Source: CAZSBG01 sp964605145
Lineage (GTDB): Bacteria; Zhuqueibacterota; Zhuqueibacteria; Thermofontimicrobiales; Thermofontimicrobiaceae
DNA length: 64,000 nt
Direction: 5' to 3'
Assembly (NCBI GenBank): GCA_964605145.1
Contig: CAZSBG010000001.1
Span: 62,001 to 126,000 of the forward strand
Shown: in pieces, positions 26,241 to 36,355 of the stretch
How positions within the stretch are numbered: the first letter of the stretch is position 1
Layout of the letters: each line of letters opens with the position of its first letter
Translations under genes and position numbers: made by a program
The notes under the pieces: model-generated
Seen by the model: only the letters and a program-made list of their open reading frames with translations
What the model was told of the DNA's origin: nothing
Databases searched by the model: none

Positions 26241-27923
26241 TTATGCGGGAACATACGCCCTGTTTGTTTCGTCGATTTCGTTTTCAATCCTTGTTTTATC
26301 CCAACCCAGTTCTTTCGCCATTATTTCAGCGCAGGCCTTCAACGCTTCAGGACCGGGATTTTCACCGCTCCCCAAATCTGTCCTGCGGAGAACAACATCT
26401 GACAATTTCAGCGCCATCTCATCCCTGACACCATGCAAAACTTCCGCTTTCAACACTTCTCTTGAATCCGGTATTTTTTCCAGGTTTTCTTCGGTGTCTT
26501 TTCCATAATCCAGAATTTTGGTCAAACTCGATCCATAATTGTAGCTGAGGTGACGCATCACAGCTTCGTCCAGACCATGTGGTTTGCCGGAAATATTTCC
26601 TTCCAGAAAATCCTGGAATCTCTCTATGTTTCCGCCATAGAGCCTGGTTTCTTCCGTGAGACACTCGGGTGATTTTCGATTCAGCTTCGAAAAAACGAGA
26701 TCGATTGATTTGCGGGCTACATCACGCGCTGTGGTGTATTTCACACCAACAACCGTAATCAGGCCGTCAACATTCTCCGTATTCTTATGATCGTAAATTT
26801 TGTAATGCTTCTCCAAATTTACTTCTCCGGTTTCAGGATTTTGCTTTGCCATTGGCAAAAATCCACCGTATGCATAGGTGACTTCTTCTCGTTGAATATT
26901 CGCACCAGGATACGCCTGATTCACATCAGCCAAAAAGTCCTGAATTTCTTTCTCCGTCACTTTATATCCTTCCGGATTATCCTTGGGATAAGCAAGATGG
27001 TTCGTTCCGATAATGGTATATTCACGCCAGGGAGCGAAAAATAACATTCGGTGGGCCTGATAAACGGATCCGTCATCATGGACATATTTATAGGGGCCTG
27101 ACAATCCAGCGGCATTATTTTTCAGCAACTGCCGTTTCACTACGAGATTCATCGCCGATGAAAGCTGAAATTTGGTTTCGGGCAGCTTACCATTCAATTG
27201 GCTCAGCACCTGGTCGACCCAGGGCCCGGCATAGTTTATCACCACTTTCGCGCGTATATCAAAATTTTCTCCTGAGACCCGATCTCTGACTTTAACACCG
27301 GTAACTTTTTTATCTTTTTTGAGGAATCCATCGGCCTGGACGTAATTTGCTACATCCGCCCCGTTCTCCACAGCCGAAATGACAAACGAGAGTAATAACC
27401 TTTCTGTATTGTAACACTGACAATCGTACCAGACAGCGCCGCCATTTAAATTATATTTTGTATAGCCGGGAATAAAATCCTGCACCTTACTCTTTGAGAT
27501 GGTAAATCCGCGGGGCATGCGTTTATGGGGATCATCCAATCCGTTACGATCAAATCCAACGATGTCATTTGCGATAAGCGCTGCCATCATTGCCGGTCGA
27601 CTCTTCAGTTTGTAACTGTATGTTGGCATAGCAACCTGCATGGGATAGACCAAATGGGGTGCAATCCGCATTAATACCATCCGCTCATGAATGGATTCTC
27701 GCATTCTCCTAAAATCCAACTGCTGTAAATAGCGGAGACCGCCATGAATAATTTTCAAACTATTCGAAGATGTTGCACTGCCAAAATCATCTTTTTCAAT
27801 CAGAGCGACTTTGAGCCCCCGAAGCGAAGCATCCCACGCAGCAGCTACACCATAAATCCCGGCTCCAATAACTGCGACATCGTATTCCGTGTCTGCCATT
27901 TTATTCAAATCTCTTTTCATCAT
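26241..27923 (-). CDS. glpD: FAD-dependent glycerol-3-phosphate dehydrogenase/oxidase
   Basis: The 560-residue protein has the FAD-binding motif DVAVIGAGIYGVAAA near residue 14. Typical GlpD blocks follow: SSNSLKIIHGGLRYLQQLDFR, HLVYPMQVAMPTY, and the C-terminal region with VTYAYGGFLPM and VVGVKYTTARDVA. It oxidises sn-glycerol-3-phosphate to dihydroxyacetone phosphate at the membrane with electron transfer to quinone. Its place inside a polysaccharide locus is unusual and may reflect glycerol-phosphate metabolism linked to glycan or teichoic-like decoration, which is speculative. An internal Met at residue 9 is an alternative start. A hairpin lies in the gap upstream (28088-28153), so its transcript may be partly separate. 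Confidence 0.9.
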   Translation of the reverse strand: MMKRDLNKMADTEYDVAVIGAGIYGVAAAWDASLRGLKVALIEKDDFGSATSSNSLKIIHGGLRYLQQLDFRRMRESIHERMVLMRIAPHLVYPMQVAMPTYSYKLKSRPAMMAALIANDIVGFDRNGLDDPHKRMPRGFTISKSKVQDFIPGYTKYNLNGGAVWYDCQCYNTERLLLSFVISAVENGADVANYVQADGFLKKDKKVTGVKVRDRVSGENFDIRAKVVINYAGPWVDQVLSQLNGKLPETKFQLSSAMNLVVKRQLLKNNAAGLSGPYKYVHDDGSVYQAHRMLFFAPWREYTIIGTNHLAYPKDNPEGYKVTEKEIQDFLADVNQAYPGANIQREEVTYAYGGFLPMAKQNPETGEVNLEKHYKIYDHKNTENVDGLITVVGVKYTTARDVARKSIDLVFSKLNRKSPECLTEETRLYGGNIERFQDFLEGNISGKPHGLDEAVMRHLSYNYGSSLTKILDYGKDTEENLEKIPDSREVLKAEVLHGVRDEMALKLSDVVLRRTDLGSGENPGPEALKACAEIMAKELGWDKTRIENEIDETNRAYVPA

Positions 27924-28076
27924 ATCACCTGTTCATTAATCCTACAACTGGTTATCACTTCACTTTTTGCCATGTTAATTAATTGTATCTCAAAATTTGA
28001 AGTCCAATTTTAATTAACCATAATTTTTTATAATTAAGTGTCTTATATTTTTATGTTAAATCTTTGTAACATCCAT

Positions 28077-28153
28077 TAAAAACACCTCGGACGTCAACGT
28101 TTATCCAGAATCGGTATATCCATTCTGTTTTCATGATAAACAAAAGACGTCCG
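28077..28153 (-). terminator. Long hairpin with short T-run after asparagine synthase gene
   Basis: On the minus strand, directly after the stop of the asparagine synthase gene, CGGACGTC (28153-28146) pairs with GACGTCCG (28095-28088). The stem is extended by TTTATC/GATAAA, with an inner CAGAAT/ATTCTG hairpin. After the outer arm the minus strand runs AGGTGTTTTT. The T-run is only five bases and the stem is interrupted, so it could be a weak intrinsic terminator or an RNA-stabilising structure that tunes expression of glpD and the genes after it. Confidence 0.5.
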
Positions 28154-28169
28154 CTCAGTTTTAAATCAC

Positions 28170-30056
28170 CTACTGCATGTAAATATCGTACCAGCGACCG
28201 AAAATCATCAACGCCCATAACCGATGACTGTGATTTTCCCTGCCGCTCAAATGTTCATTCTTCAAAATTTCCACATAATCCGGATTGAAAAAGCCCTCGC
28301 GCTTAATTTTTTCAGGTGACAACGTATCCATCATCATGGGTTTCAATTCATTTTTCAGCCAGTTTTTGATGGGAATACTGAATCCCTCTTTACCCCGGTA
28401 CAAAATTTCTTTTGGAAGCAATTCTTCCATAGATTGTTTGAGAATCATTTTCGTCTTCCTGCCCTGAAGCTTGTATTTACCGGGCACGCTTCCGGCAAAT
28501 TCAACAAAGCGATGATCCAGAAACGGCACGCGCGCTTCCAACGATGTTGCCATGCTCATACGGTCGACCTTGACCAGGATGTTATCGACCAGGTATGTTT
28601 TTACATCCACGTACATCTGTTGGTTTATTTCATCATCCTGATTATAGGCGACATTGGCAAAGTACCTTCGGATAAATTTGTATGGATCCTTTTCCAGAAA
28701 TCCGCTTTTCATATCCTGAGCGTAAAGCTGGCTTTTCTCAAAATCCTGCAGGAAAATCATCCAGCGCGTATGGCGAAGATCTTCCGGTAATTTCATACCT
28801 TCGACAAATCTTTTTGCGCGATTTATCAATCCCTTTTTCTTTGAAGCCGGCGGGACCATATCCAGTACCTTAGTCAAAAATCCGTTCCGTAATGCGCGAG
28901 GCAGCCGGTTGTAATATTTTGCCATTGCATCGGCAATGTAAGTATCGTAACCGCCGAACAATTCGTCGCCGCCATCTCCGGAGAGCGTCACTGTAACGAA
29001 ATCTCGCGCCATTTTCGATACCAGATAGGTCGGAAAAATGGAAAAATCACCGAAAGGCTCATCCAAAAACTTGAGGAGATTATCCGCCAAATCCACCGCA
29101 TCCGGCTTGATGATGAACTCGTGATGTTCTGTATTGAATTTTTCAGCAACCAGTCGGGCGTATTTCAATTCATTATAGGAAGAATCTTCGAAGCCAATGG
29201 AAAATGTTTTGACCGGCTGATCCATCACCTGGGCCATGAGCGCAACAATGATGCTGGAATCGATGCCTCCGCTCAAAAACGCGCCTAACGGCACATCACT
29301 CATGAGGCGAATTTTTACGGCGTCCTGAAGAAGCTCTCTCAAATTGTGGACGTATTCATCGTACGTTTTGCCATTTGATTTAACATCGACATCCCAGTAG
29401 TTGCGAACCCAGATTTCATTATCCCGCAAGGTAAGCGTATGCCCGGGCGGCAATTTTCTGATATCTTGAAAAATACTCAACGGCGCCGGAATATATTCGA
29501 ACGTCAAAAAATTGTCGAGCGCCTGAAGGTCGATTCTGCGCGGAATATCTTTTGCCTTCAGTATTGTCTTCAACTCGGAACCGAAAATCAACCGGCTTTT
29601 GTCAAAAAAATAATAGAGGGGTTTAATACCAATCCTGTCACGGGCCAGAAATACGATATTTTTTCGCTTATCCCAAATTGCAAAAGCGAACATGCCATTC
29701 AACTTTTGAACGCATTTGTCACCATATTCCTCATAGGCATGGACAATCGCTTCAGTATCGGACTGGGTCTGGAATCGGTGTCCGGCTTTTTCCAATTCGT
29801 TTCGAATTTCTTTATGGTTATAAATTTCACCATTGAAAACGATCCACACGCTCTTATCTTCATTGTGAATGGGCTGCTTGCCTGTGCTCAAATCGATAAT
29901 ACTCAGCCGGCGCATCCCTATTCCAACATTTTTATCAACATAGATCCCTTCATCATCCGGCCCGCGATGTACTATGGTATCTGTCATCCGTTTTAACAAT
30001 TGCGGATCGACGTGATGTTCTTTATCAGAATTGATAATCCCACAGATGCCACACAT
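28170..30056 (-). CDS. asnB: Asparagine synthase (glutamine-hydrolysing)
   Basis: The 628-residue protein starts MCGICGIINSDKEHHV, with Cys2 as the glutaminase nucleophile. It keeps the glutamine-binding blocks HRGPDDEG, FNGEIYNH and SDTEAIVHAYEEYG. The synthetase domain has the PP-loop FLSGGIDSSIIVAL and LSGDGGDELFGGYD, and ends with the RLWALMIF block. It converts aspartate, glutamine and ATP to asparagine. In surface-glycan loci, close relatives can amidate other carboxylates, so the true substrate is open. It is separated by 3 bp from the upstream GT4 gene. Confidence 0.92.
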   Translation of the reverse strand: MCGICGIINSDKEHHVDPQLLKRMTDTIVHRGPDDEGIYVDKNVGIGMRRLSIIDLSTGKQPIHNEDKSVWIVFNGEIYNHKEIRNELEKAGHRFQTQSDTEAIVHAYEEYGDKCVQKLNGMFAFAIWDKRKNIVFLARDRIGIKPLYYFFDKSRLIFGSELKTILKAKDIPRRIDLQALDNFLTFEYIPAPLSIFQDIRKLPPGHTLTLRDNEIWVRNYWDVDVKSNGKTYDEYVHNLRELLQDAVKIRLMSDVPLGAFLSGGIDSSIIVALMAQVMDQPVKTFSIGFEDSSYNELKYARLVAEKFNTEHHEFIIKPDAVDLADNLLKFLDEPFGDFSIFPTYLVSKMARDFVTVTLSGDGGDELFGGYDTYIADAMAKYYNRLPRALRNGFLTKVLDMVPPASKKKGLINRAKRFVEGMKLPEDLRHTRWMIFLQDFEKSQLYAQDMKSGFLEKDPYKFIRRYFANVAYNQDDEINQQMYVDVKTYLVDNILVKVDRMSMATSLEARVPFLDHRFVEFAGSVPGKYKLQGRKTKMILKQSMEELLPKEILYRGKEGFSIPIKNWLKNELKPMMMDTLSPEKIKREGFFNPDYVEILKNEHLSGRENHSHRLWALMIFGRWYDIYMQ

Positions 30057-30059
30057 CAG

Positions 30060-31253
30060 CTATATCTCCTTTGCTAAACGCATTTTTTGTTCGAGGTAAT
30101 TGTAAATGCCGCGCGTTTTTTTCAGGTATACCTCATAACTATATTTTTCTTCTGCTAATGCTTTTGCATTTGCTGATACTTTTTTCTGAAGATCTTCATT
30201 ATTGAGAATTTGCACCAAGCCTTCGCCAAACGACGCTGCATCGCACTCGGTTAGCACAGCCACATTTTCGTCCAACACCTGGGTGTGAGTGATGTGTTTG
30301 GTGGCAACGATCGGTTTGCCGGATCGCAAATAGGAATAAATTTTCAAGGGAGTATTGTTTCCCTCGATTCGCGGCGTCACCAAAATATCTGCGCTTTCGA
30401 CAAATTTCGGAACCATTTCAGGTTTTACCTGTCCTGTAAATACGAAGTAGTCATCTAATTTGCCATCGGCAACCTGCTGTTTGTATTTGGACACCTGATC
30501 GCCGTGCCCGCCTACGAGCAGGAAGGTAACATCTCTAACTTTTGATACAACCGATTTGCTCGATTCAATCAATAGATCCAGTCCCTGGTACGGCTCAAAT
30601 GTGCCGGCGTAAAGGATAATTGTATTTGAGTTCAGATTATATTTCTTTTTAATATCCAGATCGCCCAAATCCGGCTCTCCAAATACGGTGCTGTTTTCCG
30701 CCACATTTTCGATGAGCACTTGTTTCTTTTCAGGGAATAATTTATCCACGTAATTGTACAATTCAGGACAAATCGTAATCAGTGCGTCGGAGCCCCGAAT
30801 CGTTTTAGCCTCCAGTTTTTCGAACATATCAATCAGCAATTTTGCCTTGGTGAATTTGAAATTCGTCAATTGCTGAGGCAGGGAAGAATGCATATCATAC
30901 AAATGCAACGCGCCAAATCTTTTCGCGAACCAGTATCCGAAAAATCCGGCTTCTTCATGGGAGTGAATCACATCGTAATCATTTAACAGCAGAAGCTTCA
31001 GTGTTTTCAGAACAACAAAAAAGTCCAGCAGTATCTTGATTTTTGAAGGGCCGATACTGATTTTTTTCACAAACGGCAGATTGGGAATTCGATGATAGTT
31101 TACATTTTTGAACGGAATTGTTTGTCCCAGATGATATGTCACCAGATCAACCTCATGTCCCAGTTTCGAGAGCGTATTGATACGATGCAATACACTAATG
31201 GGTGTGCCTCGGGGTTGAAAAAACGGCTGCGGGGCAATCATTAAAACTTTCAT
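30060..31253 (-). CDS. GT4 family glycosyltransferase
   Basis: The 397-residue GT-B enzyme begins MKVLMIAPQPFFQPRGTPIS, a loop seen in exopolysaccharide-associated GT4 enzymes. It has HSHEEAGFFG, YDMHSSLPQQL, ILYAGTFEPYQGLDLL and the donor-site stretch EGNNTPLKIYSYLRSGKPIVAT. It should add a sugar to the lipid-linked intermediate. Its stop and the start of asnB are three bases apart, so the two are very likely coupled. A 249-bp non-coding gap lies upstream. That gap holds a perfect 8-bp inverted pair AATTCGAC (31429-31436) and GTCGAATT (31472-31479), a possible protein-binding site. Confidence 0.87.
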   Translation of the reverse strand: MKVLMIAPQPFFQPRGTPISVLHRINTLSKLGHEVDLVTYHLGQTIPFKNVNYHRIPNLPFVKKISIGPSKIKILLDFFVVLKTLKLLLLNDYDVIHSHEEAGFFGYWFAKRFGALHLYDMHSSLPQQLTNFKFTKAKLLIDMFEKLEAKTIRGSDALITICPELYNYVDKLFPEKKQVLIENVAENSTVFGEPDLGDLDIKKKYNLNSNTIILYAGTFEPYQGLDLLIESSKSVVSKVRDVTFLLVGGHGDQVSKYKQQVADGKLDDYFVFTGQVKPEMVPKFVESADILVTPRIEGNNTPLKIYSYLRSGKPIVATKHITHTQVLDENVAVLTECDAASFGEGLVQILNNEDLQKKVSANAKALAEEKYSYEVYLKKTRGIYNYLEQKMRLAKEI

Positions 31254-31502
31254 AGTTGTTTACCTTAAATTGCAGTGCATTAAATTTTTATTGAATTAAA
31301 AACGATCGATATATTTTCAGGAATGGGAAAATAGTAATCTGGGAAGGAATGTTTCCCTCACATCATTTTCACGACATCCTCATACCATTTTTTCGGCTTT
31401 TTTTATTTTCACTTAATCAAATGGCGTAAATTCGACAGGAATCAAATGAGATATTTTTATGGAGCAAAAACGTCGAATTCAAATATTAAAAACAGTCCAC
31501 AG

Positions 31503-32960
31503 TTAACTCGCGCCATATCCCAACAATACCACAAAAAATGTTTTGAATAATATTTTAAAATCCATCCACAGGGACCAGTTATCGATATATTCCAGATCCA
31601 TCTCCATCCAGCGGTCGAAGTTCACATTGTTCCGGCCGCTTACCTGCCAGATACATGTAATTCCTGGTTTCAAACTCAACCGCCTGCGCTGCCATAGCTG
31701 ATACATATCCACCTCGACCGGCAACGGAGGACGGGGGCCCACAATGCTCATATCTCCTTTCAGTACATTGAATAACTGGGGGAGTTCGTCAATGCTCAAT
31801 TTTCGGATAATTCTTCCGACCCTGGTAATTCTCGGATCTTGCTTTATTTTGAATACCGGCCCGTCCATTTCATTCAATTTTTCCAGCAATTTTTTCTTCA
31901 TTTCAGCGCCAACGATCATAGAACGAAATTTATACAGGGTAAATTTTCTGCCGTTCACGCCGCATCGAACCTGGCTGAAAAAAATGGGGCCTTTGGAGTT
32001 TAATTTTATTGCAATAATTGTTATCAAAAAAATGGGCGAAAAAATGATCAACAGCAAGATTGAGAGTATAATATCAACCGTGCGTTTTAAAAACAATTGC
32101 CATTCCTTGGCGTGGAACGTTTCGAATTCCAGCAAAGGAAATCCGTTGAAATTTGTTTGCCGCATTCGGGCGATTCTCAAATCATACAGGTCCATGGAGA
32201 TGGACGTGGCAATGCCTTCCCGTTCGCAGGCCAGAATGACATCGTCCAGCCGATGCAGCCATAAACGCGGCACCACAAAAATCACCCTGTCGATCACTTT
32301 CCGATGAAGGATGAAGGGAATATCCTGCAAACGACCCAACACCCGGTGTCCTTCAACTTGTTTGCCATACATGCCGTGTTCATCATCTATCAATCCGACA
32401 ATTCGGAGTCCCCAATTTGAATGTTCTTTGACCACACGAATAAAATCCTGGGCGCGCCGACCGGTGCCCACGATGAGCAAATTTATCTGATTGAAACCGT
32501 GCTTGTGAATTTTATCCAACAATGCGGAAATCAGGCGTTTTCCGGTGATCAGTCCCAAGGCTGTTGTGACGGTAAAAATCCCCATGTAAAGCCGACTGGT
32601 GAATTTCATCTGAAAAATGAAAAATATGCTTCCAAATACCACAATTGAAAGCAAAGCGGCTTTGAGAATTATGAAGACTTCTTTCCTGAAAGACCGGGTT
32701 CTGAAATCATGATATGCGCCGGTAAGGCTCAAAAGGATAATCCATGTAGGGACAAATGAAATTGTCAACATCAGATTTTTTTTCGAGAAATAAAACAATC
32801 CTTCGAACGTGGGAGAAATTGCATACGCCATTCCATGGAAATCATAAGTTGAGCGAAAAAAATCATCAATAAAATATGCCAGAATAAACGAGATGATAAT
32901 TACAATCGCGTCAATCGTTTTTATGATATTTACGATTAAAGCTTCCTTTTCCTTAACCAT
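31503..32960 (-). CDS. Polyprenyl-phosphate glycosyl-1-phosphate transferase initiating repeat-unit synthesis (WcaJ/EpsE-like)
   Basis: The 485-residue protein has four or five N-terminal membrane helices in residues 1-130. A CoA-binding-like Rossmann domain follows (LLIVGTGRRAQDFI, about residues 165-265). The C-terminal bacterial sugar transferase domain contains KRTVDIILS, KGPIFFSQVRCGVNG, FKFRSM-type YKFRSMIVGAE, LSIDELPQLFNVLKGDMSIVGPRP and the terminal LKPGITCIWQVSGRN. It transfers a sugar-1-phosphate from a nucleotide sugar to undecaprenyl phosphate at the cytoplasmic face, the first committed step. The sugar is likely glucose or galactose by family, but this is not proven. Confidence 0.92.
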   Translation of the reverse strand: MVKEKEALIVNIIKTIDAIVIIISFILAYFIDDFFRSTYDFHGMAYAISPTFEGLFYFSKKNLMLTISFVPTWIILLSLTGAYHDFRTRSFRKEVFIILKAALLSIVVFGSIFFIFQMKFTSRLYMGIFTVTTALGLITGKRLISALLDKIHKHGFNQINLLIVGTGRRAQDFIRVVKEHSNWGLRIVGLIDDEHGMYGKQVEGHRVLGRLQDIPFILHRKVIDRVIFVVPRLWLHRLDDVILACEREGIATSISMDLYDLRIARMRQTNFNGFPLLEFETFHAKEWQLFLKRTVDIILSILLLIIFSPIFLITIIAIKLNSKGPIFFSQVRCGVNGRKFTLYKFRSMIVGAEMKKKLLEKLNEMDGPVFKIKQDPRITRVGRIIRKLSIDELPQLFNVLKGDMSIVGPRPPLPVEVDMYQLWQRRRLSLKPGITCIWQVSGRNNVNFDRWMEMDLEYIDNWSLWMDFKILFKTFFVVLLGYGAS

Positions 32961-33034
32961 TAACTACCCCAATCACATGATAAAACCGTCTCGTTCGGAC
33001 TAAATAAAACATCCACCCTTCACATCGAAAAACA

Positions 33035-33988
33035 TTATACGTTATTGTTTTCTTTATACCATTTAACAAACTGGCTCACCCCATATTCAATGGCCACCTG
33101 CGGATTGTAATCCAACTCGTTTTTGGCCTTTGAAATATCTGCGTAAGTAATCTTCACATCTCCGGGTTGAGCCGGCAGCCAGTTGATTTTGGCCTTTTTA
33201 CCGAGATTTTTTTCAATGAGCGCCACCAACTCCATAAGCTGAACCACCCGGGACTCCCCCAGGTTGTAGACATTGTAGCCATTGCATCGCTCGATGGAAG
33301 CAACAAGCCCATCGATGATATCTGTATAATAGGTAAAATCGCGCTGTGCTGTGCCATCGCCAAATACAGGAATTTCACGGTCGTGCGCAATGAGATTGGT
33401 GAATTTATGAATCGCCATATCAGGTCGCTGTCTGGGGCCGTACACTGTAAAGAATCGAAGACAGGTCACCGAAATATTGTACAGAGCGGAATACGTGTAG
33501 CCAATCAACTCGCAGGCTTTTTTTGTTGCGGCATACGGTGAAATCGGGTTATCCACAGGGTCTGCTTCTGAAAATGGGACTTTTTTATTGTTACCATACA
33601 CTGATGACGACGACGCCATAACAAACTTTTCGATCCCTTTTTCTTTGGCCAGTTCCAGCAAATTCATGGTCCCGCGAATATTAACTTCCTGGTATAATTG
33701 CGGATTCTCGACCGACGGCCGTACACCGGCCCTGGCTGCAAGGTGAACTACGGTATCAAATTTATTCTGGTCAAAAATATCATCGAGCCTTTTTTCATCC
33801 AGAATATTCGCTTCGATCAATTGATAATGTGGATTCCGGGTAGCTTTTTCAATATTCTTTCTTTTAATTGCCGGATCGTAATAATCATTAAAATTATCCA
33901 GGCATGTAATTTGATGACCTTCATCTAAAAGTCGTTCAATCAAATGGGAACCGATAAACCCGGCGCCTCCGGTTACAAAATGATGCAT
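33035..33988 (-). CDS. UDP-glucuronate 4-epimerase-like SDR
   Basis: The 317-residue protein begins HHFVTGGAGFIGSHLIERLL. It has LDNFNDYYDPAIKRKNI, a stretch characteristic of UDP-glucuronate epimerases (CapI/LspL type). The catalytic residues lie in MASSSSVYGNN and SPYAATKKACEL (Tyr-x-x-x-Lys), with RFFTVYGPRQRPDMAI after them. It interconverts UDP-GlcA and UDP-GalA, so the polymer may contain galacturonic acid. That possible uronate could be the carboxylate amidated by an asparagine synthase homologue of the locus, which is inference. It precedes the initiating transferase gene by 74 bp. Confidence 0.9.
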   Translation of the reverse strand: MHHFVTGGAGFIGSHLIERLLDEGHQITCLDNFNDYYDPAIKRKNIEKATRNPHYQLIEANILDEKRLDDIFDQNKFDTVVHLAARAGVRPSVENPQLYQEVNIRGTMNLLELAKEKGIEKFVMASSSSVYGNNKKVPFSEADPVDNPISPYAATKKACELIGYTYSALYNISVTCLRFFTVYGPRQRPDMAIHKFTNLIAHDREIPVFGDGTAQRDFTYYTDIIDGLVASIERCNGYNVYNLGESRVVQLMELVALIEKNLGKKAKINWLPAQPGDVKITYADISKAKNELDYNPQVAIEYGVSQFVKWYKENNNV

Positions 33989-34001
33989 ATTTCATCCCTG
34001 A

Positions 34002-36329
34002 TTAATAGTGATAATAACTATACCCTTCATGACCAAATTCAGCCGAAGTACCATTTAAAACAACCCCCAGCACCTGGGCAGGCACATTTTTGAACATCTC
34101 CATTTTTTGCCGCGCCATATCCCGATCCGTTACCCCGGATCGAATCACAAGAACCACAGCGTCTACCTGGGTTCCGATGACAATTGCATCTGTTGCAGCA
34201 TTGAGTGGCGGGCTATCAAATATTATGATATCAAATTTGCGTTTGGCTTCATCCAAAAACCGGTTCATCTGATGCGAACCCAATAACTCGGAAGGATTGG
34301 GCAACAATGAACCGCAGCTAATCATGGACAAATTCGGAATCAGTGTTTCATTAATCAGATGCTGAAACTTCACCATGCCGGTCAAATAGTTTGTAAATCC
34401 TGGCTCTTTGGAAACGCCAAACGTATTATGAAGCACGCCTCTTCTTAAATCGGCATCTATCAATAATGTATTACTTTTATGTTGCGCCATTGAAATGGCC
34501 ACATTCGCGGCAGTGAACGATTTTCCATCCCCGGGCGCTGTGCTTGTAATGACAAACGTTTGCACCCTACCGGTCGACTTTGAAAAGACCAGATTGGTGC
34601 GCAACGACCGATAAGCTTCCCCGATGGGTGTGGGAGAATAGTCGTACGTCACAAGCTGCTGATCAATTTGCTTTATTTTTTCTGAATCCTGGTAATCGCT
34701 GATGTCGCTGAAATCAATATTGGGGATGGTGCCAATCACTTCGAGCTTGAGAAATTTTTTAACATCGTCCACCGTTTTTATGGATTTGTCCAAAAATTCA
34801 ATCCCGAATGCAACAACCATTCCAACGAAGGCGCTGAAGATGACCCCCATGGCTGCTTTTTTCTTTTTATCGCGATTCACAGGATACTCGGGAACAATGG
34901 CGCGATCGAGAATGTCAATGTCCTCGGTTTCCACGCCCTCAGTGATTTGAATATTTTGAAGCTGGGTTTGGAGATTATTGTAAAGCTCTTCCTTTCGTTT
35001 GAAATTCTCATCCAATTCGGCTTGCTTCAATTGTTCGCCCGGAAGCTTGGAACTCAACAAATAATCCAGTTGATTAATTTCTTTTTGATGAGCAGCAATT
35101 TCACTGGTCAAATCTCGAAGATGTTGCCTGGCTTCAGCTTTGATATTCAACTGGGTTTCGGCAATTTGGCGGCCCAATTCAATGGCCTTTTCATTGCTTT
35201 CCGAGAAATTCTTCACACGCTCATCATATTTTTGCTCAAGATCGGTGAGTTGGTTTCTCAAAATTCCCATTTTGGGATTGGTCTCGAACGTGCTTAAATC
35301 AGCCAGTTGCCGGTAAATATATTTCAGTTTTTGTAACTCTTCATCAGATGTTCCAATATTATCGATTTTGTTCAATACCTCAACCAGAGCCTCTTTTTGT
35401 TTTTCTTTCATTTCCAGTTCATTTTCGGCCTTCAACTTATCCGACACCTGTTTCTCTGTTTGTGTGTTGAGACTGACGAAATGAGTGCTGCTGAATGTTT
35501 TCAATTCATCTCTGGCTTTATCCAGTTCAGCTTTGGCAATTTTCAACTGGCTTTCAATAATTCCTTTTCGGTCTTCCACGCTCTTTTTCTTTAATGAACG
35601 ACTTTCATTGATATAAATACCGGCCAATCGATTTACCATTTGGGCGACCAATTCGGGATTATGATCGGTCATGGTGACCCTCAAGAGTTTTCCGCCCCCC
35701 ATAACATTGACACTTGTTCTTTCCCTGAACGACTCCACAGTTCGTTTAAAATTTTTAACACGAAATTTTATTTCTTTCGGAAGCTGGGTGAATTCCGGTT
35801 TCAATTTAAAAGAAAAATTCGCGCTTGTCTTATGCGTATTTTGCAAGGCCTGCTGCCAGGGACCACTATCGATCAATATTTCTTTTTCTTCGATGACCTG
35901 ATGAATTGTGTAATTTCCATCATCGGTCCAGCGAAAAACATAGTGCCCTGACTTAATGTTTGTCACCGTAAAAAATTCTTCAAACAACGCCTGACGGGTC
36001 AAATCTCCTTCATCATCTTTCACATTCAGCGTAAGTCCTAACTGGGCCACAACTTTTTCTGCAAACGAGCGGCTTTTCAGTTCTGTAATTCGACTTTCAT
36101 TAATGATATTCTCTATATCCCGTTCCAGATTCTGAAATCGAATCAGGCAAAACGCTTCATAGGTTGGCGGAAGGCTTTTCATATAAATAAGCCAGGGAAT
36201 TGAAATTGTAAGTACAATTGCCGCTATCAGCCATTTGCGTTTTAAGACGATCCTGTAATATTTTTTAAAATCTATACTTTCTTCTTCTAACGAATCTTCT
36301 TCAAAAAACATTTCATTTGGTGCAACCAT
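34002..36329 (-). CDS. wzc: Polysaccharide co-polymerase with tyrosine autokinase domain (Wzc-like)
   Basis: The 775-residue protein joins a Wzz domain to a BY-kinase domain. A membrane helix lies at about residues 30-50, then a long periplasmic coiled-coil region (about 255-470), a second helix at 510-530 preceded by VPEYPVNRD, and a cytoplasmic kinase. The kinase has Walker A TAPGDGKS, Walker A' LLIDADLRRG, and Walker B IIIFDSPP. The last residues EFGHEGYSYYHY form a short tyrosine cluster for trans-autophosphorylation. It controls chain length and export with the Wza-like protein encoded 26 bp upstream. No cognate phosphatase is visible in the window. Confidence 0.93.
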   Translation of the reverse strand: MVAPNEMFFEEDSLEEESIDFKKYYRIVLKRKWLIAAIVLTISIPWLIYMKSLPPTYEAFCLIRFQNLERDIENIINESRITELKSRSFAEKVVAQLGLTLNVKDDEGDLTRQALFEEFFTVTNIKSGHYVFRWTDDGNYTIHQVIEEKEILIDSGPWQQALQNTHKTSANFSFKLKPEFTQLPKEIKFRVKNFKRTVESFRERTSVNVMGGGKLLRVTMTDHNPELVAQMVNRLAGIYINESRSLKKKSVEDRKGIIESQLKIAKAELDKARDELKTFSSTHFVSLNTQTEKQVSDKLKAENELEMKEKQKEALVEVLNKIDNIGTSDEELQKLKYIYRQLADLSTFETNPKMGILRNQLTDLEQKYDERVKNFSESNEKAIELGRQIAETQLNIKAEARQHLRDLTSEIAAHQKEINQLDYLLSSKLPGEQLKQAELDENFKRKEELYNNLQTQLQNIQITEGVETEDIDILDRAIVPEYPVNRDKKKKAAMGVIFSAFVGMVVAFGIEFLDKSIKTVDDVKKFLKLEVIGTIPNIDFSDISDYQDSEKIKQIDQQLVTYDYSPTPIGEAYRSLRTNLVFSKSTGRVQTFVITSTAPGDGKSFTAANVAISMAQHKSNTLLIDADLRRGVLHNTFGVSKEPGFTNYLTGMVKFQHLINETLIPNLSMISCGSLLPNPSELLGSHQMNRFLDEAKRKFDIIIFDSPPLNAATDAIVIGTQVDAVVLVIRSGVTDRDMARQKMEMFKNVPAQVLGVVLNGTSAEFGHEGYSYYHY

Positions 36330-36355
36330 TGATTTGACTCCTAAAGCTTAAATTG

